This document shows positions 52,403 through 61,137 of a stretch of DNA of 64,000 nucleotides, one piece after another. Each line of letters opens with the position of its first letter. Position 1 is the first letter of the stretch. The notes below the pieces were generated by a model that searched no databases, was not told the origin of the DNA, and worked only from the letters and a program-made list of their open reading frames with translations. The stretch comes from Flavivirga abyssicola (GTDB lineage Bacteria > Bacteroidota > Bacteroidia > Flavobacteriales > Flavobacteriaceae). Where the stretch lies: positions 1,785,001-1,849,000 of the forward strand of contig NZ_CP141266.1 in assembly GCF_030540775.2 (NCBI RefSeq), given 5' to 3'. The position numbers and the translations under genes are program-made.

Positions 52403-52540
52403 GTTGCAAAAATAACGGATATTTGAAGATTATCTTACTTTTGGTTTGCATAATTTGTATATTGACTATAAATGAAGATTCCTTTCTTTACTAAAACAAG
52501 TTCTGCACAAGTACGGGAATGACAAAAAATAACATTATAA

Positions 52541-52945
52541 ATGAATAAAATAGAACATATAGGGATTGCTGTAAAAAACCTTGAAAACTCTAATGAATTG
52601 TTTTCTAAATTATTTGGCAAACCTCATTATAAAATAGAAGAGGTAAAAAGCGAAGGTGTTAATACTTCTTTTTTTAAAATTGGTGATAATAAAATTGAAT
52701 TGTTGGAAGCTACTAAAGAAGACAGTCCGATTGCAAAATTTATAGATAAAAAGGGAGAAGGTATTCATCATATTGCTTTTGATGTTACTGATATTGAAGC
52801 AGAAATTAAACGCCTTAAAAATGAAGGTTTCAAGGTTTTGAATGAGACTCCAAAAAAAGGAGCTGACAATAAATTAGTGGCTTTTTTGCATCCAAAATTT
52901 TCAAATGGCGTTTTAATTGAACTGTGTCAAGACATAAAGGGATAA
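52541..52945 (+). CDS. mce: Methylmalonyl-CoA epimerase
   Basis: 134 aa vicinal-oxygen-chelate fold. Metal ligands: His in KIEHIGIAVKNLE (near residue 5), Glu in KIELLEAT, His in EGIHHIAFDV and Glu in GVLIELCQ at the end, the standard set. Converts between the epimers of methylmalonyl-CoA in propionate and branched-chain metabolism. Divergent from rbfA. Confidence 0.93.
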   Translation: MNKIEHIGIAVKNLENSNELFSKLFGKPHYKIEEVKSEGVNTSFFKIGDNKIELLEATKEDSPIAKFIDKKGEGIHHIAFDVTDIEAEIKRLKNEGFKVLNETPKKGADNKLVAFLHPKFSNGVLIELCQDIKG

Positions 52946-52951
52946 TTTTTC

Positions 52952-52982
52952 TTGCTAAGAAATAAAATAAGTAGTAATATTG
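52952..52982 (+). promoter_or_regulatory. tRNA promoter TTG-N20-TAATATTG
   Basis: TTG at 52952-52954 and TAATATTG at 52975-52982, close to the Bacteroidota consensus, 13 bases before the tRNA 5' end. Confidence 0.65.
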
Positions 52983-52994
52983 CACTCCAATTTC

Positions 52995-53068
52995 GGTCCC
53001 ATAGCTCAGTTGGTTAGAGCACCTGACTCATAATCAGGTGGTCCTTGGTTCGAGCCCAAGTGGGACCA
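52995..53068 (+). tRNA. tRNA with anticodon CAT (elongator Met or Ile2)
   Basis: 74 bases. Acceptor arms ggtccca/tgggacc, D-arm agctcagttggttagagc, anticodon stem cctga/tcagg around ctCATaa, and T-arm with ggttcgagccc. The CCA end is not encoded. A CAT anticodon with a GG-starting acceptor fits either elongator methionine or the lysidine-modified isoleucine tRNA; the initiator is unlikely. I cannot decide between the two by eye. Confidence 0.96.
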
Positions 53069-53082
53069 CTTTTAGAAATTGT

Positions 53083-53117
53083 AAAGCCTTGCAAACTCAT
53101 GTTTGCAAGGCTTTTTT
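53083..53117 (+). terminator. Terminator of the tRNA
   Basis: 14-base stem aaagccttgcaaac/gtttgcaaggcttt with a 4-base loop, then T. Very stable. The following ~380 bases (53118-53497) show no gene; only a weak hairpin cctgcc/ggtagg near 53255. Confidence 0.93.
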
Positions 53118-53497
53118 AGTTAATTGCTAAATGTATATACTCGAACAGCTTTAAATTAACGTGAATCTTGTTTAAGAGTTCAAGATGTCACTTCTGATTA
53201 AATCCTAGGAAGAATTTAGTATCATCGAGAAGTTTTTTGTCGAAAATTTATTTACCTGCCTGTCGCTGGTAGGTTTTCGATATGATTTTTTTCAAAAATC
53301 ACTCAAACTAACATAAATTTTCTTATCCGAAATTCGTTAAATTAATTGTATAGATGTGTTTTGCAATACAAGATTATTTAGAGTTGATAAATAAAACAGA
53401 GCATTGTAAATAAGTGTACTGAAAACAAAGTTTTTAATTTGTATATAAGTATAATAAATAAAGAAAAACAAAATGAATAATATTATTAAACATTCAT

Positions 53498-53734
53498 TTA
53501 TCTTAAAAAACAATTATGAAAATTCTTTATATTACCTGTTCCGCCACAAGAAGAGCAATCATAATAGATAGCATCTCCGCAATTATCGCAGTATTTATCA
53601 GGAAACAAATTTTTTCCTCTTCCATTACAAGAACCGCATGTCATCTTTAAAGAGGCTCCACATTTAGGACAATAATTTGAATCTAAGTTTAAAAGCTTAG
53701 GGGGTTTAATTATATTACATTTATAACAACTCAT
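53498..53734 (-). CDS. Mini zinc-ribbon / DnaJ-type Cys-knuckle protein, 78 aa
   Basis: Five CxxC pairs in 78 residues: SCYKC, YCPKCGASL, TCGSCNGRG, YCDNCGDA and DCSSCGGTGN. Two have the CxxCxGxG form of the DnaJ zinc-finger region; the others are zinc-ribbon halves. No J domain. Preceded by a 47-aa gene of the same kind, 1 base apart. Possibly a zinc-dependent protein-folding or nucleic-acid-binding pair; the function is not known. Confidence 0.75.
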   Translation of the reverse strand: MSCYKCNIIKPPKLLNLDSNYCPKCGASLKMTCGSCNGRGKNLFPDKYCDNCGDAIYYDCSSCGGTGNIKNFHNCFLR

Positions 53735-53735
53735 T

Positions 53736-53879
53736 TTAATATTTTTTGAGTCCAGTACCCCAACAACTTGGACAAGTCATATTGCCATCTGGTGCTGTTG
53801 CATGATTATGATTGCTATTAAAAACTATTCCTGTACCATTACATTTGATACAAGTTTCTTTTTTAGGATTTGAATTCAT
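53736..53879 (-). CDS. Mini DnaJ-type Cys-knuckle protein, 47 aa
   Basis: Reads MNSNPKKETCIKCNGTGIVF, then a His/Asn-rich linker SNHNHATAPDG and TCPSCWGTGLKKY. Two CxxCxGTG knuckles could bind one zinc ion between them. ATG at 53879, stop one base before the next ATG, so it is coexpressed with the 78-aa protein. Confidence 0.7.
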   Translation of the reverse strand: MNSNPKKETCIKCNGTGIVFNSNHNHATAPDGNMTCPSCWGTGLKKY

Positions 53880-54029
53880 GTTTTATAAGTATTGGTTTTT
53901 ACAAAAGTAATATTTTTTTTACAGATTATTTATATTGTCCCATTTGGGACAATCCACGCTTAAAATCCTTCTTTTTAGAAGGATTTTTTGTTTTGAAATA
54001 CTCATGATGAGAAGCACACGATAAGTATA

Positions 54030-54250
54030 TTATATTAAAAGTGTCATGACTTCGCCGATAAAATGCCTTAACTTGTCTGAAGGTTTAATGATTCTTTCTT
54101 GAGTTGAAAAATTGGTATATACTAATCCAAATCGAGGTTGGTAACCTTAGGTCCATACAAAATATCCGTTCACGTTTAAGCCTTTTATTTTTGCTTTATG
54201 TACAAGTGTGTTTTACGATTTCTCGAACATAAATATGAGGCATTAAAGAG
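54030..54250 (-). pseudogene. Decayed 3' end of a GH1 beta-glucosidase
   Basis: On the minus strand the frames read YVREIVKHT, then (shifted) HKAKIKGLNVNGYFVWT, a stop, and GYQPRFGLVYTNFSTQERI with IKPSDKLRHFI. These are the C-terminal words of family 1 glycosidases, where GYFVWS-LLDNFEW-x-GY-RFGLVYVD is normal; the LxDNFEW segment is deleted and a frameshift precedes it. Everything upstream of ~54250 is missing. The gap 53880-54458 holds nothing else that I recognise. The intact sugar transporter next door supports a former beta-glucoside locus. Confidence 0.75.
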
Positions 54251-54458
54251 GTTAATGTGCCTCCTTTATTATTTTTAGCTTTTCTTTTCACAGGAATTTA
54301 CATAGTAAAAGAAATGAAAATGTAAAACGACAACTAATAGTCACTATTTTTCAGCAATTACATTTTACATTTTAATATTGGAAATAATAATTATAAATTG
54401 TTCCTAAAAATTCCTGTAAAATAAAATACGAGCAATTCTATAAACCTAATTAACAATT

Positions 54459-55790
54459 ATGTCTAATAACCAAGAAATGTCTTCCCAATCGAAAAACAAC
54501 ACACTAGTTCCAATAATTATTATTGCTGGATTATTTTTTATTTTCGGATTTGTTACATGGATAAACGGTGCGTTAATTCCATTTATGAAAACGATAAATG
54601 AGCTAACCGATGCACAGTCTTATCTGGTAGCAACGGCATCTTATATTTCATTTGTTGTCATGGCATTACCAGCCTCATATATTATAAACAAAATTGGTTA
54701 CAGAAAGGGCATGTCATTGGGATTAATAATAATGGCAATTGGAGCCTTGGTTTTTATACCAGCTGCCGAGGCTAGAACCTATTGGATGTTTTTGTCAGCG
54801 ATTTTTATACAAGGAGCAGGGATGACTTTATTACAAACAGCTTCAAATCCCTATATAACTATTCTAGGACCTATTGAAAGTGCAGCAAAACGTATTGCTA
54901 TAATGGGAATTGCCAATAAAGTGGCAGGAGCATTAGGCTCTGTAATTTTTGGAGCGATTTTGCTATCTGGAATAGACGAGATTAAAGAAAAACTAAATCT
55001 TGTGGATGCTACTGAAAAAGCTAGTTTATTAAATACAATGGCAGATAGCGTTGTTACACCTTATGTAGTTATGGCAATTGTTTTGTTTTTACTAGGGGTT
55101 TTAATTAGAAAGGCGCCTCTACCCCATGTTGAAGCACAACCCATTAAAGTATCTGAAACTGGAGGAAAAGCAAAATCAAGTATTTTACAATTTCCTCATT
55201 TGTGGTTAGGTGTTTTAGCTTTGTTTGTTTATGTTGGTGTGGAGGTTATCGCTGGAGACACCATTATTGCTTATGGTATATCATTGGATATTCCTGTAGA
55301 ACAAGCTAAATTTTTCACGTTGTTTACATTAATGGCCATGGTTGCTACTTATGCTTTAGGGGTATTTTTAATACCAAAATATATAAGTCAGGCTTTCGCT
55401 TTAAAAGCAAGTGCCGTTTTAGGAATTATACTGTCTTTTTGTATTGTATTTTCTGATGGTTTTGCTTCAGTACTTTTTGTAGCTGCATTAGGTATCGCTA
55501 ATGCTCTTGTTTGGCCAGCTGTTTGGCCACTAGCTTTAACTGGGTTAGGTAAATTTACTAAAACAGCTTCGGCATTACTCATTATGGCTATTTCCGGAGG
55601 TGCTATTCTACCATTATTATATGGTGATTTAGTAGATAGAAAAAAAGAACATTTACTTGCTAGTGGGATAAATGAAGTTTCTGCTACAGCAGATGCTGCA
55701 TCTTTTGGTTATTGGATTTTATTGCCATGTTATGTAATTATTCTTTATTATGCCTTTTTTGGGCATAAAGTAGGGCTTGAAAAAGTATAG
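54459..55790 (+). CDS. Sugar MFS transporter (FucP/glucose-galactose type)
   Basis: 443 aa, 12 membrane segments. FFIFGFVTWINGALIPFMKT in helix 1 and GMTLLQTASNPYITILGP in helix 4 are hallmark words of the FHS family (fucose, glucose/galactose, N-acetylglucosamine permeases); GVEVIAGDTIIAYG and PAVWPLALTGLGKFT lie in the second half. Sugar:H+ symporter of the inner membrane. The specific sugar cannot be named; the GH1 remnant beside it suggests glucose from beta-glucosides. Confidence 0.92.
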   Translation: MSNNQEMSSQSKNNTLVPIIIIAGLFFIFGFVTWINGALIPFMKTINELTDAQSYLVATASYISFVVMALPASYIINKIGYRKGMSLGLIIMAIGALVFIPAAEARTYWMFLSAIFIQGAGMTLLQTASNPYITILGPIESAAKRIAIMGIANKVAGALGSVIFGAILLSGIDEIKEKLNLVDATEKASLLNTMADSVVTPYVVMAIVLFLLGVLIRKAPLPHVEAQPIKVSETGGKAKSSILQFPHLWLGVLALFVYVGVEVIAGDTIIAYGISLDIPVEQAKFFTLFTLMAMVATYALGVFLIPKYISQAFALKASAVLGIILSFCIVFSDGFASVLFVAALGIANALVWPAVWPLALTGLGKFTKTASALLIMAISGGAILPLLYGDLVDRKKEHLLASGINEVSATADAASFGYWILLPCYVIILYYAFFGHKVGLEKV

Positions 55791-55913
55791 GGATATTTTA
55801 TGTATGTTCGATAAAAAAGAATTGAATCTGTTGTTGATATATAAGAAAAGTTTTGTCTTATCGGAGGTGTTGTAGGACGAAACAAGTTTTAGGTATTTCT
55901 GCATAAATAAAAA

Positions 55914-56426
55914 TCATCCAAAGCTCTTTAAAAGAATATGGGCTTGTAGATAGTGCTTTCGGGTTCTGAAATTTTTTTTCTTTTCAAACGATAAGCTTAT
56001 TATCTCTCCAAATTTAGTTTGTTGTTCTAAGTGGTATACTAATTTTAAGATATTATTATAATCACCTTCAAGGCTAAACCGGTATGTTTTAACCGATAAA
56101 TTATTGTTTTCGATGACATGAGGCTCTAAAAAATGAATCACTTTTAATTTATTATCATTTGCTAAAGTATTTATTGTTTTTAAAAGATTGTTTTGAATAG
56201 AACTTCCTTTAATCTGATATTTATTTAAAATAGAATCGTAGTATTTTTCCTTTTGCTTTAAAAGCGATAATTGTTTTGGCGTATTTTTAAGTAAAAACTC
56301 TTCCTGCTTTAACGTATTATATTCCTTTTTAAGAGTTATGGTTTTAGAAATAGCCAGTTTAAAACATAAGATTAGTACAAGTACAAACCCAGTAACCAAA
56401 ACAATATTTTTAGATTTATTAGTCAT
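55914..56426 (-). CDS. PilO/GspM-like inner-membrane protein
   Basis: 170 aa. One N-terminal helix (IVLVTGFVLVLILCFKLAIS), a coiled-coil (KKEYNTLKQEEFLLKN), then a ferredoxin-like periplasmic domain with VKTYRFSLEGDYNNILKLVY, the typical PilO word (residual LEGxYxxILxLVxxLE). Part of the inner-membrane alignment complex of type IV pili and type II secretion. Last gene of the secretion operon; its start overlaps the preceding gene by 8 bases. Sequence conservation is low, so the assignment rests on fold pattern and position. Confidence 0.72.
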   Translation of the reverse strand: MTNKSKNIVLVTGFVLVLILCFKLAISKTITLKKEYNTLKQEEFLLKNTPKQLSLLKQKEKYYDSILNKYQIKGSSIQNNLLKTINTLANDNKLKVIHFLEPHVIENNNLSVKTYRFSLEGDYNNILKLVYHLEQQTKFGEIISLSFEKKKNFRTRKHYLQAHILLKSFG

Positions 56427-57624
56427 CGGTCATATTAATTTTTATACTAAAATGTGAAGAAGTCTTTTTTAAATCACTATAATCCAATACTTCTATATTA
56501 TTAACCCAATCGATGCTTTCTAATATAGAAATCCATTTAGAATATTGTTGACTGTTATTAGAATCTCCAGATACAATAATGGTGTTTTTTCGCAATACTA
56601 TGGTTTTGTCTTTTTTTATTTTTTTCTCTAAAGGCTGATAATTTATTTCAGAAAGTAATACAGTTTCAGGTAAACTAGTAACAATAGCATTGATATAAAA
56701 TGAGCTTTTAGATGAGCTGCTTTTAAGCATATCGTCGGTCATTCTTTGTGATTTGCTAACAGTGTGATTAAGTTTAAGAATCTTTTCTTTTGCAGCCTGG
56801 TTTATTTGTGAGGTTTCATTCAATGCTTTCACCTTTTCAAAATAAAAATTAAAAAACAGAAAGTTTACAAGTAAGATGCCTAGAATAAAAATCAACCCTG
56901 TTTTCAAAAATTGACTAAAAAAACGAATCTGTTTGTAGGTGTTTGAAAGCGTGTTTTTTTTGTCCTTATAGTTTATGACTGGCTGATACTTATTTAAAAC
57001 ATAACTCAAGGCTCCTGAGAATGATAAAAGATTGTTATTAGAGACTGTTAGCCCATTAACATGGTACTGTTTTTTTTGAATACTTTCGCTTAAATCTATT
57101 GACTTAATAAAATTATTTTCTGTAGTTATTGAGGCATTTGAAGTTAAGGTAATAGTATCATCGATATAGGTAACAATATCTGTTAGAATTGAGTTCCCTA
57201 AAGAGAAATTCAGAATATATAAGCCGTTTTCAGTGTACGTTTTAATAAGAGTATCTATATAAGACTGTCTACATATTGACACAAAGAAGCGATCGTCCTG
57301 TTTTAAGACTTCATAATAAAATTCCAAAACGTTGATATTTGGGAATGCTTTATTTACGAGTTTTAAATCATCCGTTTGTTCACTTTTTATGGTTTTGGTT
57401 AAAACATGTTCATTATTAATTATTAGAAATAGATGTTGTTTTTTGGCAAGTTTACTAGTTAGTTCTTTAATTGAAGATGAAGTAAAGATTTCATTAATAT
57501 CAACTGCCTTTTTTGTTTTTTTTAAAACGGTTGAATATATAACAGACTCGTTATTGTAAGTCGTATGCTCGACACCACAAAATTGATTTCCGTATATTAG
57601 ATATGATTTTAAACGCTCAAACAT
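56419..57624 (-). CDS. PilN/GspL-like protein
   Basis: 401 aa. The N-terminal ~240 residues are a degenerate actin-like part (VDINEIFTSSSIKELTSKLA; VSGALSYVLNKYQPVIN), as in PilM or cytoplasmic GspL. A single helix (TGLILIFGILLVNFLFFNFYF-like, ~253-273) follows, then a coiled coil and a PilN-type ferredoxin domain (TSLPETVLLSEINYQPLEKK; YSKWISILESIDWVNNIEVL). It would bridge the ATPase platform to the periplasm. ATG overlaps the secretin stop by one base (TAATG). Confidence 0.72.
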   Translation of the reverse strand: MFERLKSYLIYGNQFCGVEHTTYNNESVIYSTVLKKTKKAVDINEIFTSSSIKELTSKLAKKQHLFLIINNEHVLTKTIKSEQTDDLKLVNKAFPNINVLEFYYEVLKQDDRFFVSICRQSYIDTLIKTYTENGLYILNFSLGNSILTDIVTYIDDTITLTSNASITTENNFIKSIDLSESIQKKQYHVNGLTVSNNNLLSFSGALSYVLNKYQPVINYKDKKNTLSNTYKQIRFFSQFLKTGLIFILGILLVNFLFFNFYFEKVKALNETSQINQAAKEKILKLNHTVSKSQRMTDDMLKSSSSKSSFYINAIVTSLPETVLLSEINYQPLEKKIKKDKTIVLRKNTIIVSGDSNNSQQYSKWISILESIDWVNNIEVLDYSDLKKTSSHFSIKINMTDD

Positions 57625-59834
57625 TAATAGATAATAGTTGGTTTAATAAATACGGTCAATTTTGCTTTTGATGCTTCTCGTTTCCTGGAGCTAAATAACC
57701 ATTTTATAATAGGTATCCGAGCTAAAAAAGGAACCCCAGAGCCTGAGTTTTTTTTGGTTTGCTCCTCTAATCCACCTAAAACTACAATGTCCTGATCTTG
57801 AACACGAATAATAGAACTAAATTCACGTGAACTAATATCTGGCGGTGCATTTTCATCAATACGAGAACCAAAACTGGATTGGATAACGAAAATGTCAAGT
57901 GTTACCTGACCATCACCAGAAACCAATGGTTTTATAGTTAGCCCAAGCTCTGCATCAATAGGCTCATAATTAGTTATTTCTGATGTTTGCGGATTATCTG
58001 TTCCATAAATGTTACGTTGTGTTACGGCATAATAAGACGTTACTCCGTTTGAGAAAGTGGCTCGATGTCCATTTAATGTAGAAAGTTTGGGTGTTGATCT
58101 AATTTTAAGATTGCCATTACTTTCCATGGCTTTGACTGTAGCAAAAAAGTTTGGGACTACTTTTCCTAAATTTAGTCTATCAAACCCACTGAACCCATTA
58201 ATAACTTTATTGATGGTTTTTGCGCCTAGAGTGAAATCAGTTTTTGGAAAAATGGTTCCTTTTGTTTCAGAAGGTTCGTCTCCAATCCCCCAAGTGACAC
58301 CAGCTTCTATGGTATTATTTTTATTTACTTCTATAAACATGGCTTCTATCAATACAACAGGAACAGTTTTATCTATATAAGCAATAAAGTCTTTAAGGCG
58401 TTCAATTTTAGTACTGGAACCTGTGACATATAAACTGTTAAGTTCGTGATCTATTTTAATATCTAAATCTTGGGCTATTTCATCAGGGATAATTTCTTCA
58501 ATGCTTTTAGAAATGCCGTTAGATGTGTTACTAGATCTGTTATTATAATTGCTAGTATTTGATATATTTCTGTTCCGATTTAATCCAGACGAGTTATTAA
58601 TAGAATTATTGAAGTTTTGGTTAGGGTTTCGGTTGTAATTAGAGCCATAACTATTGTAGTTATTATCATTATAATTACTTCTTCCTACAGTCCTGCTTCT
58701 CCCGCTTCCACCAGATGGATCAGAGAATAATTCTACAGAACGATGCATTAAATGAATAATTTCTACCTTACGGATACTTAATTGATTTTCGGTTCCAAAA
58801 TAGTAGATTCCATTTTCTTTTTTGAATGTGAAAATTTCGTTATTGGAGTTAGAAGGGACTGAATTAGAATTTGTACGATTATTTGAATTAGTAGATGTGG
58901 TTTGCAAGTTCGTATTTGGTGTTGCGTTTGAATTGGACTCAAATATTTTAACCAAAAGGTTATCAAACGAAATAGAAGATGCTTTAAATGTTGCAGTTCC
59001 TGCCTTATCCAAAGGTGTGGCTGTGAATATATCGATATTAAGAGCGTTTCCAATGTCATGGATAATATCTTTTATAGGTGTATTATTAAAATCGACTTCC
59101 AATAATTTGTTTTCTAGATCTAAAACTTTAAAGTTTAGGTTCTGACCTCTTTTTAATCGTGAGTTTGATGAACTTTGATCGCCTGAAGGTGTATTGTCTT
59201 CAAAAACATAAAAATTGTCTTTTGTTTTTTCTGTATACAAATTATTAGCCAATGCTAGTTTGTCCATAGCGGCATCAAAAGGCATCTCTTTTATATAGGA
59301 AGTCAGTGTTTTATTTTCTAAGCCAGGTGTAAATACGAGATTTTTTGCGCTTTCATCCATGATACGTTTAAAAACGTCATATAACTTATCGTTTTTAGCA
59401 TCAATAGTGATTGTATTCTTTCCGGGGTTAAATACTATGGGAATGATACGTTTTTTAGGAACTTCTACTGGAGGTGTATATTTTTTAATGGACAAGATCG
59501 TTCCTGTAAAATCGATAGTTAAATCGTATTCTTTACATAAAAACACTAATAGGTCAGATACCGTGACATTAGAAAAATTGTTGTTGGCAATGTTTGTTTG
59601 ATTAAGTTCTGGCGAAATATTGATGTTAACACCATGCGTATTAGATATTGCCAAAATAAAATTAGCTAAAGTAATATTGTTTACGCTTATTTCGGTTTTT
59701 GCTTGTTCTGCCAATCCAGAGTTTTCAACCGAAAGTAATTCTAGCTGATTTTTAATAGTTTCAATACGATTGTCTATTTGGGAGAATAGAAAACAAGGTA
59801 TAAAACAGAGTAGTGTAAACAGTATTTTTTTCAT
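57624..59834 (-). CDS. Secretin (GspD/PilQ family)
   Basis: 736 aa outer-membrane secretion pore. Signal peptide MKKILFTLLCFIPCFLFS, STN/N-domains (VTVSDLLVFLCKEYDLTIDF; NTPIKDIIHDIGNALNIDIF), an Asn/Ser-rich insert at ~385-455 (SYGSNYNRNPNQNFNNSINN) and the secretin barrel. The barrel has VPVVLIEAMFIEVNKNNTIE and the closing VVLGGLEEQTKKNSGSGVPF then LARIPIIKWLFSS. The Asn-rich insert is not part of normal secretins and may be a flexible surface loop. Confidence 0.93.
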   Translation of the reverse strand: MKKILFTLLCFIPCFLFSQIDNRIETIKNQLELLSVENSGLAEQAKTEISVNNITLANFILAISNTHGVNINISPELNQTNIANNNFSNVTVSDLLVFLCKEYDLTIDFTGTILSIKKYTPPVEVPKKRIIPIVFNPGKNTITIDAKNDKLYDVFKRIMDESAKNLVFTPGLENKTLTSYIKEMPFDAAMDKLALANNLYTEKTKDNFYVFEDNTPSGDQSSSNSRLKRGQNLNFKVLDLENKLLEVDFNNTPIKDIIHDIGNALNIDIFTATPLDKAGTATFKASSISFDNLLVKIFESNSNATPNTNLQTTSTNSNNRTNSNSVPSNSNNEIFTFKKENGIYYFGTENQLSIRKVEIIHLMHRSVELFSDPSGGSGRSRTVGRSNYNDNNYNSYGSNYNRNPNQNFNNSINNSSGLNRNRNISNTSNYNNRSSNTSNGISKSIEEIIPDEIAQDLDIKIDHELNSLYVTGSSTKIERLKDFIAYIDKTVPVVLIEAMFIEVNKNNTIEAGVTWGIGDEPSETKGTIFPKTDFTLGAKTINKVINGFSGFDRLNLGKVVPNFFATVKAMESNGNLKIRSTPKLSTLNGHRATFSNGVTSYYAVTQRNIYGTDNPQTSEITNYEPIDAELGLTIKPLVSGDGQVTLDIFVIQSSFGSRIDENAPPDISSREFSSIIRVQDQDIVVLGGLEEQTKKNSGSGVPFLARIPIIKWLFSSRKREASKAKLTVFIKPTIIY

Positions 59835-59882
59835 TCAATGTGTATTTATACGCTAATTTTTATAGGGTATAGAGGTTATGTA

Positions 59883-61127
59883 TTATCCTTTTGATTTTAA
59901 AAGTAGATCGACTTGTTTTTCTAATAATTCAATTCGTTCTTTTTGTACTTTGAGTGTTTTGTTTTCATTCTCAAGATGTTTAATGCGTTTTTCTTGATTA
60001 ATGGTATAAAGTGTTAACTCTTCTATTTTTTCAAGGAGTTTTAAGTTCATTTGTTTGAGATAAAGTCCATTAGTTTCCATGTCTTTTGCTGAAGGAATAT
60101 TAGGTAAATGGCCTTTTTCAGTAATGTAATTTTCTACTTCTGTTAATGTTTTTAGATCATAATCTTTATAAAAGACATAATCAGGAGCAATGGCTCCTAA
60201 TAAATCTACTTTGACTTCGTTGGTATGGATGTTTCCCTTTACTGCTAGTTTTGCGTCTGGAGTTGTGGTGCCGATGCCTACCTTACCCCAAGGAACAACA
60301 ACTTGGCCTCCGTTAGAATCATATTCGGGCACTCCAAGAATAATTTTTTTATTCCAACCACTTGCTATATTCAAATCTCTTCCAGACATTTCTATAGATC
60401 CACTTAAATCATTTTTTTGAGATAATTTCAACCCCCAATTAGAGGCTTCAGTGTTATGAATTATTTTAAAAACGGGGCTTGAAGAGCTTTTTATCTCTAA
60501 AAGTGTTGAAGGATTAACAGTGCCAATACCAACAAAACCAGTTGCATTTACTGTAAATAGATTCTCAGTTACCTGTGTTGAATTATTGTGAATTAAGCTA
60601 GAGGTTGTTGTATCGTGATTTAAAACATTATTTCTTCTATTGATTACAAATTTATCTGAACCTGAATATGGTCTACCTATAAACCATTCATTTTGACCGC
60701 CTTTGTCATGCATAAAAAGGCCTAAACCTCTTTGATTACTACTGTGATTAGCTTTTAAAATAATACCAGCGTTTATAGCCGAGGAGCCATCTCCCGAAAG
60801 TGTGAGTTCCGATCTACCAATAGAGCTAAGTTCCAAAAGTGTTGAAGGAGCATTAGTGCCTATTCCAACTCTGCCTTGAGATGTTAAGGTTAACAAATCA
60901 GACCAAACTGAAGTATCATGTCTTGCTTGAAAATTTAATAGTGTTTTTCCTCCTGGGTCAGCATTGATTATTCTATGTCCAAAACCAGAACCAAAATTGG
61001 ATGATGTCCAAGTAATGGCCTTATTTGTATATAGGTTTGCGTTTAAATTATCAAAGTTTGTTGTTTGAGCATCTAATTGCATAATTGTAAATAAGCTAAA
61101 GCTTAAAAGGAATAATAGTTTTTTCAT
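59883..61127 (-). CDS. GIGT-repeat coiled-coil surface protein within the secretion operon
   Basis: 414 aa from the ATG at 61127 (MKKLLFLLSFSLFTIMQLDA signal peptide). The body carries spaced repeats VGIGTNAPSTLLELSS, VGIGTVNPSTLLEIKS and VGIGTTTPDAKLAV, as in Bacteroidota fibre or tail-fibre-like proteins. The end has the common APDYVFYKDYDLKTLTEVEN and HLPNIPSAKDME words, then a long coiled coil (KRIKHLENENKTLKVQKERI). No S74 autoprotease is visible. It starts 10 bases after the ATPase stop and is followed by the secretin, so it is very likely exported by, or displayed on, this system. Confidence 0.85.
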   Translation of the reverse strand: MKKLLFLLSFSLFTIMQLDAQTTNFDNLNANLYTNKAITWTSSNFGSGFGHRIINADPGGKTLLNFQARHDTSVWSDLLTLTSQGRVGIGTNAPSTLLELSSIGRSELTLSGDGSSAINAGIILKANHSSNQRGLGLFMHDKGGQNEWFIGRPYSGSDKFVINRRNNVLNHDTTTSSLIHNNSTQVTENLFTVNATGFVGIGTVNPSTLLEIKSSSSPVFKIIHNTEASNWGLKLSQKNDLSGSIEMSGRDLNIASGWNKKIILGVPEYDSNGGQVVVPWGKVGIGTTTPDAKLAVKGNIHTNEVKVDLLGAIAPDYVFYKDYDLKTLTEVENYITEKGHLPNIPSAKDMETNGLYLKQMNLKLLEKIEELTLYTINQEKRIKHLENENKTLKVQKERIELLEKQVDLLLKSKG

Positions 61128-61137
61128 GGTTTTGGTT

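Noticed and set aside
52541-52945. Glyoxalase I
   Set aside because: Same fold, but the metal-ligand pattern and EGIHHIAFDV word fit methylmalonyl-CoA epimerase better.
58778-59145. ORFs of 93 and 107 aa overlapping the secretin gene
   Set aside because: They lie wholly within the secretin frame, have shadow-like composition and no support of their own.
59883-61127. Prophage tail fibre
   Set aside because: GIGT repeats and coiled coil look tail-fibre-like, but there are no other phage genes, a signal peptide is present and the gene is embedded in a secretion operon.
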